Shown here: positions 1 through 12,200 of the stretch, one piece after another
Layout: each line of letters starts with the position of its first letter
How positions within the stretch are numbered: position 1 is the first letter of the stretch
DNA from: Adiantum capillus-veneris
Lineage: Eukaryota > Streptophyta > Polypodiopsida > Polypodiales > Pteridaceae
Assembly (NCBI GenBank): GCA_014529385.2
Contig: CM043959.1
Coordinates: 48,797,928-48,861,927, forward strand
Reading direction: 5' to 3'
DNA: 64,000 nucleotides
The notes under the pieces: model-generated
Told to the model about the DNA's origin: nothing
The model's database searches: none
Seen by the model: only the letters and a program-made list of their open reading frames with translations
Position numbers and translations under genes: made by a program

Positions 1-323
1 TGGTCAAAAAGGGTAAAACCCATTTGCGAGCAGATCATCTTTCAAGGATACACAACGGGGAAGCTCCTGAAGGAGTAGATGATGACATACCAGATGCTTA
101 TCTTTTCAACATTGAAATGGTACCCAAATGGTCTCAGGAAATTGTTAGCATTCTTTCCTTCGAAAGTGAGTTTGATAATACAGAATGCAGATCCAAACAG
201 CAAACAATTCGACAAACAAAAAACTTCCAGTTGATAGCAGGACGGCCGTATCATCTTGGATCGGACTTGATCCTACGATTATGTATAAATCCGGAAGAAT
301 TCGAGTGCTACCTTGAAGAAGCA

Positions 324-827
324 CATGTCCAGGGTTGTGCATTTCATTGTTCAACAGTGAAAACACACCAGAGACTGAAACAGTTAGGGGTTTATTGGCC
401 AACTATGTATGTGGACACACATTCCTATGTTACCAATTGTACAGTATGTAGTGCCAAACGACCAGTGGACCACGCAACTTTGTTTCAAGTAAACATAGCA
501 CCTACATGGAGTCAATATATCATTGACTTCTTAACCACCAGGACGTTCCCTGAGAACATCACAAGAGTATGGGAAAAAGCTATAGAGCTGGAAGCTCGTG
601 ACTTTCAGCTAATTGGGAATCAACTCTATAAGCGGGGGAAGGACAATCAACTTAGAATCTGTGCAAGTGAAAGCGAATACCTGTTGATTCTAGAACATGC
701 ACATAGCGGAATAAGTGGAGGCCAATTTTCGGGCGATAAGACGACAAAAATTATCTTAACCGCAAGAATTTAGTGGCCTACATTGCACATGGATGTCGAA
801 GAGTTTGTAAAGCGTTGTGATGCATGT
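324..827 (+). other. two H2C2 zinc-finger regions in tandem ahead of the integrase core
   Basis: The first finger spans 324-449 with both histidines and the CTVC pair. The second spans 696-827 with the usual HxGxxKT region and CDAC pair, but its second His is Gln (GGQFSGDKT). Both are followed by the YWP-type motif; in the second copy the Tyr codon is the stop at 771. Plant Ty3/gypsy integrases normally have one such domain. About 80 residues separate the two, containing a second RNase H/integrase-linker-like sequence (DFQLIGNQLYKRG). Confidence 0.75.
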
Positions 828-1929
828 CAACGCACAAAGATACCAATAAAAAGAGATGAGATGCCATTACGGCCAATGATGGGGGCAAGAGAATTTGCAA
901 AGTGGGGCATTGATTTTGTGCGACCTATATCACCCCCTGCATATCGCGACCATACCCAATATATCATTGTGGCCACGGAATATCTCACAAAATGGGTTGA
1001 AGCCAAAGCAACACAAAAAGCTGATGGACGCACCACGGCACAATTTTTGTATGAGAATGTTTTTGTACGTTACGGGTTACCAATAGAAATTGTCAGTGAT
1101 CGTGGAACACATTTTCTCAATGAAGTCATTGAATATCTGCTAGAGGAATTCATGGTCATACATAGGAAATCAGCACCATATCATCCACAGGCCAATGGGA
1201 AAGCTGAGGCCACAAATAAAACACTATGCACGGTTCTCACCAAAATAGTGTCAGAATCAAGAACAGATTGGGATCAACAGCTACACTCAACACTATGGGC
1301 ATACATGGTAGCTTACAAAACATCAATAGGAACAACACCATACAACATGGTGTTTGGCCTAAATGCTATACTACCCATAGAGTTTTTAATCCCAACTCTA
1401 TGAGTAGCAACAAGCTTGGAATGGACAGGGCATGAGCTCTCATCAAGGATTGATGATCTTGAAAAGCTAGATGAACTCCACTTACGAGCTGTTGCGTCAA
1501 TCTATGCTAAAAAAAGAAGACAAAAGGAATTTTTTGACAAGCATGTGCGTACCAAAGAGTTTAAAACATGTGATTACGTACTTGTTTATACCTTAAAACA
1601 ACATGCCAAGAAACTTAAAAAGCGAGGACTGGGACCATTTGTGATTAGTGATCTATCACAAAGTGGAGCTGTCAAGATTGCTACATTAGCAGGTGAAGAA
1701 ATTCCAAACTGGATTAGTGGATGTCGACTAAGGAGGTATCATCTACCACTCACACAGGAGATTCTCCAACAAATTCATCAAGGAAAACAACAAATGAAGG
1801 AAAAAGAGAGAGTACGGGAGGAAGCTCAAGCCGAAGCACAAGAACGCATTGCAAAAAGATGGCTTCCGCGACAACAACAAAAAAGTGGAGCACCATTGCA
1901 AATAAATGCCATTCGACTGACTGAGTTGG

Positions 1930-2252
1930 AGGAGGAAACAGTGGAGCCAATAATTGCGGTCAAAGTGGGCAACAATCAAGTGGGATCAACAGCTTTGCTT
2001 GATTTGGGTGCTCAAGCAAATTTGATCTCTTACGGATTATACCAACAGCTCACAGTCACAGATCAACTTCATCCTACTCCCCAAGTGCTGGAAAGTAGCA
2101 CATCACACCCATTGACAACATTGGGATGGACTATATTGCATGTACAGATACATCAATATATCTATCCACACAAATTCTATGTGGTGACAGATGAAAGCAC
2201 ACAACACCCAATGATGCTAGGGCAACCTTGGCAAAAAGCATACAATGTGTAG
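1930..2252 (+). other. retropepsin-like domain downstream of integrase
   Basis: The segment has the retropepsin layout: a beta-rich start, an ALLDLGAQANLIS active-site loop with Asp at 2001-2003, and an MMLGQPW segment near the end corresponding to the ILG flap-end motif. The usual D-[ST]-G is D-L-G here. In Ty3/gypsy elements the protease is normally between gag and reverse transcriptase, so this position after integrase is odd. It may be a second, inactive copy or a captured domain. Confidence 0.6.
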
Positions 2253-2479
2253 ATAGATTGGAAAGCAAAGGCTGTCAAAATTCACCATGAACATGAACAA
2301 CAGGTGATAGCTTTTGCTCAGCAATACCATCATGCTCAACTGCAAGCCATGCAATCATTGGCAACAGAGCCAAAAACACGAATGCCATCAATGAACAACA
2401 GGAAACCCGAGACCAAATATCAGGTAAAAGCCAACCATGCTAATTACAGACAGATGAAGTCACCGGCCACAATGCAAAA

Positions 2480-2770
2480 ATCTAGGCTACCAAAACAAGG
2501 TAAACAAGTATGGATGCGGAAGGATAGAAATGCAATGGCAGAAAAACAAAAATGTAACTAATGTATTCCAACAAAGCAGACGATTCAACCCCAAACCAAG
2601 GGCATAAAACGAATGTGGATCCTAAAGAAAATGATTAGCCATAACCCAAATGTCACTCACATTTGGATACCAAAGCAAAAGCAACTACCTGCAGTACAAG
2701 CAACAATGGAAGGAAGACGGCTGCATTTCAAAAAGGAGAACCGACATAAGTGGATGCCGATGAAAGACAA
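2480..2770 (+). repeat. W-x-P-K peptide repeats in the pol tail (element A)
   Basis: Several degenerate copies of a basic motif with Trp and Lys are visible in the pol frame: VWMRKD, MWILKK, IWIPKQK and KWMPMKD. Similar copies (RWIPKK, VWVPKQ, KWVPKK, IWIPKQ) occur after the protease of element B. The conserved spacing suggests a repeated short linear motif, of unknown function. Confidence 0.6.
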
Positions 2771-2957
2771 ACCAGTGGCAAACAAGCAAGAGCCAAAACA
2801 TATACAAAAAAAGGCAGCAACACAATACCAATGGAAAGTCAAGGCCATAAGACCCATAGCCATTACATCTCCGCCAATTCTATCCTTAGACACAGCTATG
2901 ACTCCATCAACAGTGTCGGCAAAGCAATTGCCTTTTGCCAAAAAGACAATTAAATAG

Positions 2958-5839
2958 AGAGCAGTAGAGTTACAGCTATTACTTGCAAAGAAAGCAGGAA
3001 ACCTCGACAGTGAATGCCAATAAGCATTTTGCTTATTCCCTTCTCTTGCACAACATTAATTTTTCCATGCATTGACCAAGTATGCATAAAATAGGGCCAC
3101 ATTAATCGGCCAGGCATTAGCACAACTTTTTCAACCTATGCACGGCACATACTCCGAGGTGAAACCTTGTTGTCCGGGAGGACTCCGGTTAGGAGGGGGG
3201 GAGGCATTCTAGAGGCACTCTCAAATGCGGAACCAATGACAGAAACAACAAAAAAGGGTATGATTTTCAAGTATTTTAAGGGTTGTTGTTTGATTGTGAA
3301 ATTTTCTAGAGTAACCCAAGCATATATGCCCTTATACAACATGAATCTACAGGTATATGGGGCCAAACGCCAAATCAAGCCCCTAGGTGTGTGTGTATAT
3401 AAGTAGAAATAGCCATTTTTCGTGCAAAATATTGGTAAAACGGAGAAATTCGGCCATAAAAATTGCATGTGAGTGTATATAATGTGTTGTGGTGATGTTT
3501 GTGATTTATTATGATTTTTTGGGTTTGATTTTCTATTTTCCTTTTAATTTTGCTAATTTTTGGCAGAAAAACTTCACAAATACAAAAAGCAGGTGAAAAA
3601 CAGTCGTAATGAAAAACAAAAAATATGGTGATGATCAGTGACTATAGGACAACCTATGGTACAGTGGGAGTGCAATTATGAGACTGGAGCGGAAAGCGTG
3701 TTTTGGCCAGGTTTTGACCGAAATGCCAAATTTCTGGTAAATAGAGCAAACGGAGTCCAAATCAAGAAATTTTTGAGCCTAAACCGCATCTTGCAAGAAG
3801 ATAGGAGCACATGTCAAATTTCATGAAAAGTGGTTCGGGGACCTCCATTATAAGAAATGTTCACCCCATTTTTAGCTCATTTTCACTATTGACTTTGTGG
3901 AGAAAGCTTCTGCCACCTAGAGCGGATCGACTTTCCAGCAGCTTCTATGACGCACACGACTATCCGACGAGCTTCAGACATGAGAGGTAGGCTCACCACC
4001 TTGAGATTTTCGCGCATGTTTGTCGTTATGTCGCGAAAACTAGCGTAGGGGTCACACACAAAGCGAGCGATAGAGACCTGCAAGTAGAGACGGCAGCCTA
4101 ACGACTAACCCGAAAGCAACAAGACTTCATCGGTAGCTTACCCTAGTCTAGGAGACAAGTCCTGGATAGCCAAAGGTAGTGGGAAACCATCGGGAAAAAC
4201 CCTAATTCCCAGAAACCCGCAAGAGGCCACCAAATGGGAAATCGGCGAAACGGCGACCAAATGCTACCAAAATTCATGGGTAGGAGCATCTCGACATGCT
4301 CGACAAGTCTATATGACCCGCATGACCAAAAAGTGACCCGAAGCGTCACTAAACCTCAGAAACGGCATCAGACACACAAAGCGTCAAAATGCACTTGCGG
4401 CCAAACCGCAAGTCCGTTTGCCACCAAACTTCACGAGCAGCTTTCCTAGACCATCAACAACCAAGTCCTATGGTGGAAGACCACCACAAATCATCAAAGG
4501 TATGTAAACGCAACCACGGGTGCTTCTAGAGCGACAAATTGCCAAATGGAGCTCCGGTGAAGCCAAAGTCGACAAAAACCATACGGCAAGGATTCCCAAG
4601 GGATTGGGAAGCTATGGAGACCAACATTGAAAAATTTCATCGCCAAAAACCACTCCAAAAGTCAAAAAACGGCTCGGAGGCTCTGAAGTCCACACAGGGA
4701 GTTATACTCTATCCATTTGACTTTTTGGTTGAAATTAGGCTCAAAAGGGACTCAAGGGGGCAAAGGGCAAGCACTGGGAGCACTAGCACTAAAAACCTCA
4801 ACAATTTTTAGTGCTAGTGCTCAAGGGAACTTTTTGGCACAAACCTCAACAATTTTTGTCATGCACATGTTCTGAATGACATTTACAAAGCCATACACCA
4901 AGTTTCATCACAGTTGGACCAGATTTGACCTCATATGCATGGAAAAACGCAAAGTTAGGGCATAGAGGCAATAATGGGCCATTGACCTACCAAATCTTGT
5001 CCAAATCTCATGAAACTTGCACAACACACTCACATACACATCAGCAAACAATCTGTGTGGTCAGGGAGAAAAAAGGATGAAATAGACATCCGACGCGTAG
5101 GATGTCTAATGGACCTTTTTGGCATGGAAGGGATGTTTTATCATTCCAGATCTAATTACCTCATCATCAAGAGCCCATATGACAAGTTTGAAGCCATTCT
5201 AATCACTTTTGACCCCCAACACCTTCAAGATACACTTTTTGAGCCCAAAAACACCTCACAAAACCTTACAAGCATCAAATCTTGTCCTATTTCAAATCCA
5301 AGAACAGGGCCATGTTCCATAGGCCAAGGAAAACCCACAGAACAAGTTTCATGCAATTCTGATGAAAAAGACATCCTACGCGTAGGATGTCTCCAGCATA
5401 AATTTAGCCTTCTATGCAAGGAATGACATCATGGGCCAATACCATGGTGTAATGAGCCCATATACCAATTTTCAACCCATTTGGACATCAATTGCTACCT
5501 ATGATGGACATTCTACCCAAATTGTGACCTAAAGCTTGAATCAGCCCAAAAATCCACTTTTTGATATCCAAATTCAAATCCAAGCATATAGCCATGTTCC
5601 ATTAGCCTTACACTACCTGCATGTCAAGTATGAACCAATTCTGATGAAAAAGATATCCTACGCGTAGGATGTCTAAATAGAAATTTTTGGCCAGATTTGC
5701 ACTATGAGCTCATGCACAGCTTCACAAGTTTGTTTTAAGCTGTAATTTCAATTTCCAAGTCATTTGGATAAGTAAAACTCAGTTTCGTAGCTAGTATGAA
5801 AAAAACGCTAACTTTGGATTACTAAGTGCCACAAGATCT
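2958..5839 (+). other. non-coding interval of element A between pol and extra ORF
   Basis: No coding region is supported here. The part at about 3000-3400 is clearly similar to the reverse complement of 11280-11640 in element B, including a purine run (AGGAGGGGGGGAGGCATT, 3190-3207) and the segment with ATATGCCCT. From 5084 on there are three copies of a 24-bp palindrome. Short open frames here look random. Confidence 0.7.
5084..5674 (+). repeat. three 24-bp MluI-centred palindromes upstream of the extra ORF
   Basis: Copies are at 5084-5107, 5369-5392 and 5651-5674. Each is AGACATCCTACG followed by its reverse complement; the first and third carry one mismatch. Spacing is about 283 bp. The same palindrome is present seven times in the leader of element B (50372-51787), and one arm is recognisable in the B LTRs. 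Confidence 0.85.
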
Positions 5840-8354
5840 ATGGCAGCTTCGAAGTCACCGGCAAAGAAGAAAAGAATGACAATCAAAGATTATCTGGACG
5901 AGGTGGAACCCTTTGTCATTCCAGAAGGAACATTAAAGCCCACCAGCACTTGGATACAAGAGGATCTGTTAGAGTCCAATGACCTAAGGATCTACCACAG
6001 AGTGTTCAAAGACAATGAAGGCAATGTAATAGAGCTGCCAATGCTGCCAAGAGAGCTCAATGAATTTGTACGAAGAAAAATGGCCGGCTACTTGGAGAAA
6101 ATTGACCTCCATAACTACTTCGAAGCGATACCAGCAGGGGTGGACATCAAAAGAGTATGGGAGTTTGTAACAAGCATCAAAGAGAATGGAGTGGCCAAGG
6201 TGACAGATTTACAAGGCAGACCAGATACAGAGATCATAATCATGGAGCAGGTTGTAGCCCATGCACTAGACCTCTCCAATCAAGGAGACAATGTAACAAA
6301 AAGAAGGGACGAAGTCAAGGTGTACAAAGAGAAAAAGGCCAATTACACCTTTGAAGACATTGCCAACCCAAAAGTGGCAATTATGTGTCAGTTGTACAAC
6401 CAATACTTCCACATTTGCACTAAGAGGCCATAGAAGTACAGGATGCCGCCAGGTGCAATTGCCACAACGTTTACTTGGGCAATGACAAAAGGCACCCCAA
6501 AGATAATCAACTATGCGGCATACATACATGACAACTTGGTAAAGATGGGCAACAAAAAGCCAACCTACATAGTGCCAGGAGAACTGATAACCAAGGTGGT
6601 TTATGCAGCACTACACGCTAAAGGAAGGTGGCCTGACCCACCATCTCAGAATGATTGGCTAAGGGTAAACGAAGACAAGGAAGATGAGCCACAAAGAGCA
6701 CCAAGGGTGGCTACTAGATTGAAGAGACGGTTAGAGCTAGTTGAAGAGGAGCAACCTGAGCAAAAGAAAGGAAAGAAGGAGTCTTCTCAAGTGCCGGCCA
6801 AAGAAACCAGGTCTCAAAAAGCGGCAAGACTCGAGAGGCTGATGGAGAGTTTCCGAGCAGAAAGAGCCCTCAAGGGTGATTTAAACGAACTCTGGAAGCC
6901 ATCTCTTGAGTCTATGTCCGGATCATCCATAAGAGTGCAGAGGGACCTCTTTGAAGATGATATCAAGAATTTTGAGATTCTTGATGCTGCAGCGGAAATT
7001 ATTTCCCATGTCCCTTTCATCGAGGAGGAAGTGGAGCAGATAAGGCAGACATTGCTAGATGAACAACAAATCCAAGAAAGGGAAAGAAAAACGAAAGCAG
7101 ACAGGGACTTAAAGGGCAAACCGGTAGCTTTACCAGATAGCCCTAAACCCAGCCCACAACCATCTCCACCGTCCTCACCCCCTCCTAGCAGCCCTCCACC
7201 AGAAGATAAGGAGGCTGAGGACAAACAAGAAGAAAGGCAAGCTGAGGAGCAAGAGCAAAGGCAAGAACCTGAGCCAAAGGAAGAGGCCAAGCCTGAGTCT
7301 GAGCAAAAAGGATTAGACGAGGCCTATTATGCATTTTTGGACCTGCTAGCTGCAGGCTATACAAAGGAAGAAGCCACCACAGTCGCATTCGACTTGGCGA
7401 GAACAGGGCATAAAGATCAGATGCAAGGCATCCAGCTAGTGAAACTTAAAGAAATTGCTACAAACATTGTAGACCTGCACCCGCCCTCCAATGACTGGGA
7501 CGTGGTGATGACAAAGCTAGCCGGATTGCGAGCACAATCCATGGCTTCAGAGGAAGAAATGACGACTCTCAAAGCCACTAAAGAACAGATCAAAAAGGAA
7601 GTGGATTCTCTGCAGGCACAAAGCCAAAGGCAAAAAGAGAGAGAAGATGACCTGCAGGCCAGCTTGGCAACAGCTCTACAAAACTGCCAAGCAATGGAAG
7701 AAGCAAATGAGGCAGTAGCAAAAAGAATACTAGCAGAAGAGTGTCTGTAGCTCAGCAAGTCATTGCGAGATGCTGAAAAAGAACGGGATAATCTGACACT
7801 ACAGCTGGCAGAAGAAACAAAAGAAGTAGAGGCCATGAGAAATGCCAAGGAAAAGGCAGAGATAGGACAAGAAGCAAGCCTGGATGAAGTCCTTGAGCTC
7901 AAGGACCAATTAAAAGTCAAAGATCAAACCATCCAGAGGCTGTGAGCATCACCTGCTAGAGTTAGAGCTACGAGCTCGACTCAAATCATTTTCGAGAGTC
8001 AAATATATGAGGAGAAAATGCAGGAACTTCAGAAGGAGCCGAATCTCGAGAAAAAGCAAAGGTTAATGATGGCTGAAGGTTCTATCGCAATGCAAACAAG
8101 AATGGAGGACAGCCAAAAAGCCCTACAAGAAGAAGTAGAGAGCATAAAGATAAAGCTCGAGGAGGCGGAAAGAGTAAACGCTGAATTTAATGACCTCCTC
8201 GTGAATATGGGCGAAGAAGCTGAAGCAGAAAAGCAGACACTCCTCAGGCAAATTGAGGAGTTGAAAGGCCAGCAACAAGCAGAGGCAGAAAGCTCAGGGC
8301 CAGCCGCCAATGAGGGCATCGACCTCGAAAATGTGGCAGATCCTGTGGACACAC
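5840..8354 (+). pseudogene. extra coiled-coil ORF of element A, 5' part (interrupted by element B)
   Basis: A single frame starts at the ATG at 5840 (basic start MAASKSPAKKKR) and runs about 838 codons to the element B insertion. In-frame stops lie at 6431, 7748 and 7943. The N-terminal ~300 residues look globular (TKDYL/WIQEDLL region, a PPGAIATTFTWAM block). A Lys/Glu-rich stretch follows, then a Pro/Ser-rich run at about 7130-7205, then long Glu/Lys/Gln heptads (about 7540-8280) predicting coiled coil. The frame resumes exactly at 53293 once the 5-bp duplication is discounted. I do not recognise a named domain. By position it is an additional ORF such as those found downstream of pol in Tat/Athila-type elements. 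It is not intact. Confidence 0.75.
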
Positions 8355-9310
8355 TGTTGGACGAGAGCGACTCACACACCCATGAAGTGCATGCAAACAC
8401 TACCTAGATCAACATAATGTCAATCGAGGACACAGATGACATGATAGGCACACGGAGGAAATCTATTTAGCTTTTCAGGCTGAGACCATCCTACACATAC
8501 AACACTCTGGAAGGCCAACTAAACCACAATCAAGAACCTCACTGCTCTCAACTACACCACCTAGCCACATACACACATACGAAAGGTAACTCACCTAATC
8601 ATGCCATATTCCTACGAAACTTAAGGAACACCATCCCCTCACTAGGATACACCTGTCCCTAAGCTTCTACACTCAAAACCCTCACTCTAAACCCATCTGC
8701 AGAAAACGCGTAGGATGACAGAGCAGAATTTGAAAGTGCCTGAAACTAAAATTTATGAGTACCTATGCGTAGCTTATGTCGCCACGATTCTATAGACTAC
8801 TAGCACGTAGAAAATAGACATCCTTTGATACACTTACAACCACAAATAGCTCGTAGATGTGTCGGCGTGTGCGCTTCGTCTCGCGTGGAATGCTTGGCGT
8901 TGTCGCGTAGCTCTCCTCAAGCCTACAGCAATGGTGCTGTCGGATCTCTAATGTGTTGAGCGAGCCGGGCATAGCAAGAGGATGAAGCTCATGCTCACTC
9001 TCTTTCTCTCTCACACACAGTAGACGGCAGCGCTAAAGTTTGATTATGATAAAAGTCTCTTTACAAAATGACCTAGGTACCTTATATACTAAGGCTACCT
9101 TAGGTTTAACCAAAAATGGGGTTGAAAGGGTCAAATGGCTTTGTATTTACAATCTGGAAGTGCCATTGCACCCCAACTTCTGAAACTAGAATAACTACTC
9201 ATTACAAATGACGTTTATAGCCATAATCTGCAACATTTCATAACTGGCAAAAGATAAGACTTTGGTACGAAACTTGAGTTATGTTGTGTTGTTGACCCAG
9301 CGGTTCAACA
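8355..9310 (-). repeat. 3' LTR of element B
   Basis: This is a direct repeat of 52331-53287. On the plus strand it begins TGTTGGACGAGAGCGACTC and ends CCAGCGGTTCAACA. It is followed immediately by the reverse complement of a polypurine tract. It contains an AAACGCGTAGGATGACAG segment (about 8704-8721) that resembles one arm of the leader palindrome. Confidence 0.93.
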
Positions 9311-9322
9311 CTCCCCCCTTCC
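9311..9322 (-). other. polypurine tract of element B
   Basis: On the minus strand the sequence GGAAGGGGGGAG abuts the LTR start TGTTGAACCG. This is the usual place and form of the plus-strand primer of an LTR element. Confidence 0.9.
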
Positions 9323-9389
9323 GTGTTCATGTCGTCCCCGACATGACCTGATTGTCGATGGCGATGTGGTCTTTGCTGTCGTTTTGTTG

Positions 9390-9918
<529 letters not shown>

Positions 9919-11690
9919 CGATCCTCTGATTACCCTTATGTTTGCTCTTTGTCATTGAGGACTTCTTTGTTCTTGAGTTATGTTGTGTTGTTGACCCAGC
10001 GGTCAACACTTTGCTGTTGTTTTGGCTTCATCTGTTGCACTACTTGTATCTTTGTCGAACCACAACAAGAACTATGATCCATTAGAGCGGACATATATCA
10101 TCATAACCATTCATGTTTTGAGATCCTCTGATTACCATTATGTCTGCTCTTCTTCATTGGGGACTTCTTTGTTCCTGTGCAATCATGTTGTTAGTGTTGT
10201 CTGCAGCTTTCATTGTAGGCCATTCTTCGACTCGCCATTGAGGAGAAGTATGCTATGATCTGAAATTGGTGCTCCAATTCATTTGTCAATTGATTTAAGT
10301 AGCATTTCCTTATTGTTGATGTAGAAGGAATATGTACAAGAGGGTGGTGATAGGTGTCTTTAGATTAGGGTCTGAAACCTGGATGACCAAAGGAAAAAAC
10401 CCGGTGGGAAAAAAATGCCTTTGGTATACGCTCTTATTGGAGTTGAGCAGTTGAACGTGAAGTACATGTTCATGAAAGGTGAGTGCTTGGGTGAAATACG
10501 GAAAGAGTGCCTGATGCAAGTGCCAATTATGGGACACTCTATATGCATATGAGAAATTTGTCAACAAAAGCATGCAATGTGAAAGAAGGAGATGATGGGT
10601 GTTTCGAGGAATAAATGTAGCACATGTGACATCAAAAGATGTCTCAATAGCTTCCACCTTTCCAAGAAGGGTTTTCGATGTAGAAGTTTCTCCACTCGTA
10701 TCTCACTGTGCTCAGTACAGGAGTGTCTCTTATCTCACTCGTATCTCACTGTGCTCAGTACATGAGTGTCTTTTGGACCTTCTCCTTCACTTCACCAGAC
10801 TTAAGTACTTAGACTTCGACTCTTTTGCTCACCTATACCAGCATGAGCAACACAACGTAAATATGCTCAACTCTTCTAGCTTGAGAACTACCTAGAATAG
10901 CTAAGACGCTTAGACCACAGAGAATATTACTTGAAGCTTTGGGACTAACACCTCACTCATTTTGTGGCTTAGCTACTCGACTCTGACTTGTATGACTTGT
11001 CGGTTGCCTATTGACACTGCTTTGTGAAAAGTTCTTCGGCTGTTGTAGTGGCTGCTGAGACATACTTCGTGAAGTTTCATCGTTTTCCTGTACCTTCTTC
11101 TCTTTGTAGTGCTCAGGCCTCTCGTCAGTCTTTTCTTCATGTGGATTATGGATTTTTTTATTTTTTCTTAATAATAAACAAAGAAAATCTTTAAAAAACC
11201 TCAACAAAAGAAAAATCATTCAAATAGAAATCTAAATGCTATGTACACTATACACAAGTCCCTAGGGCTCATATATGGATTTTGTCCCCATACTCCTCTG
11301 TAACACTACTATGAGGGCATATATTCTAAATTTTGTCAAAAAATTATCACAATAAAACGCAAAAATTCAATGCATCTCACAAAACATTGCCCTCTAATAG
11401 TCATAATGTTAGGTCCGCATTCAGAATGCCTCCCCCCTTCCTATTTGGAGTCATCCTTTACGACAGGGTATCGCAAAGAGTATGTGTTGTGCTTGGGCAA
11501 TTAAAAGTTGTGCCTATGCAGGCCTTGTAATGTAGCCCTATTATGCATACACAGTCAATGCATGGAAAAGATTTATGTTGTGCAAGATGTGGGTATAAGC
11601 AATTTGCTTATTGTCATTTGTTGGTGAGGCTTCCTATTCTAAGCAATGTAATGGTCGTTGAAGCTCCTGTATCATTGCTTGATTGAAGCG
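9919..11690 (-). other. non-coding 3' region of element B
   Basis: No credible gene is seen. It contains a partial second copy of the LTR end (9972-10008, TTGAGTTATG... to GCGGTCAACA). A duplicated ~45-bp segment (9925-9970 and 10121-10165, GATCCTCTGATTACC) and a tandem ~44-bp duplication (about 10690-10780, CTCACTGTGCTCAGTACA) are also present. The part at 11280-11640 is homologous to 3000-3400 of element A in opposite orientation and includes a CCTCCCCCCTTCC tract (11430-11442). Confidence 0.65.
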
Positions 11691-12200
11691 ACTTGCTCTC
11701 TTCTAACTGTAGTGTAATCGTAGGAAGAATTTTAAGAATTCAAGAGGCGATGCACTGACAATAGTTTTGTTGTTCTTCTTTGGGACCCATTTCTTTGCAA
11801 TTATTGGCTGTTTTGTTGCTGATGCTTGTTTGGGAACCCATACTTGCCCGTGCTTTGTTTGTGTTTGAAGAGACTTCTTTGGGATCCACCTTTTTGTTGT
11901 GTGAGTCAACAGTGGTCTTTGCTTCAGCCCTTGTACGCTTGGTTGGGGACAGGATTTAGGATTTGAAAGTTGATACTATGGTTGTTTTGGAATCCAAATG
12001 AATTCCTGACTTTTTTGTGCTTGAATCAACTTCTTTGGAGCCCAAACCTGAGTTGTGAAAGCTTGAAATTTTGTGATATTCTTACCCGTTTGTGCACGCT
12101 TTCCTCGTTTTTGTTTTGGTGTTGGATCTTGTGATTTGTCATTAGAGATCTTTGTCTTCTTGATCCATATCTGTTTTGGGCCGAACTGGCTTTTTGGTAT
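11690..12200 (-). repeat. W-x-P-K peptide repeats after the protease (element B)
   Basis: Downstream of the protease stop, the minus-strand translation contains repeated basic motifs: IWIKKT, VWAPKK, IWIPKQ, RWIPKK, VWVPKQ and KWVPKK, about 20-30 residues apart. Stops and frame changes break it up. It corresponds in position and composition to 2480-2770 of element A. Confidence 0.6.

Larger units (their letters stand above)
1..2957 (+). pseudogene. Ty3/gypsy pol, 3' part (RNase H end, integrase, protease-like tail), element A
   Basis: One reading frame runs from the window start to 2957, interrupted only by in-frame stops at 771-773, 1401-1403, 2250-2252 and 2559-2561, with no frameshift. 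It opens with the end of an RNase H domain (ADHLSRI near 30-50). It continues with two H2C2 zinc-finger regions, a DD35E integrase core (D at 912, D at 1098, E at 1206), a GPF-type integrase C-terminus (about 1630-1740), a charged linker, a retropepsin-like domain (DLGA at 2001) and a Trp-Pro-Lys-rich tail. Integrase would insert the element cDNA into chromosomes. The core motifs WGIDF, VSDRGTHF and YHPQANGKAE are typical of plant Ty3/gypsy. The four stops make it a pseudogene. The 5' half of the element lies outside the window. The family is certain; the Tat/Athila-like assignment is inferred from the extra ORF and the relationship to element B. Confidence 0.9.

Noticed and set aside
6814-7290. 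Minus-strand 158-codon Ser/Leu/Gly-rich frame
   Set aside because: Shadow of the Glu/Lys/Pro-rich extra ORF on the other strand.
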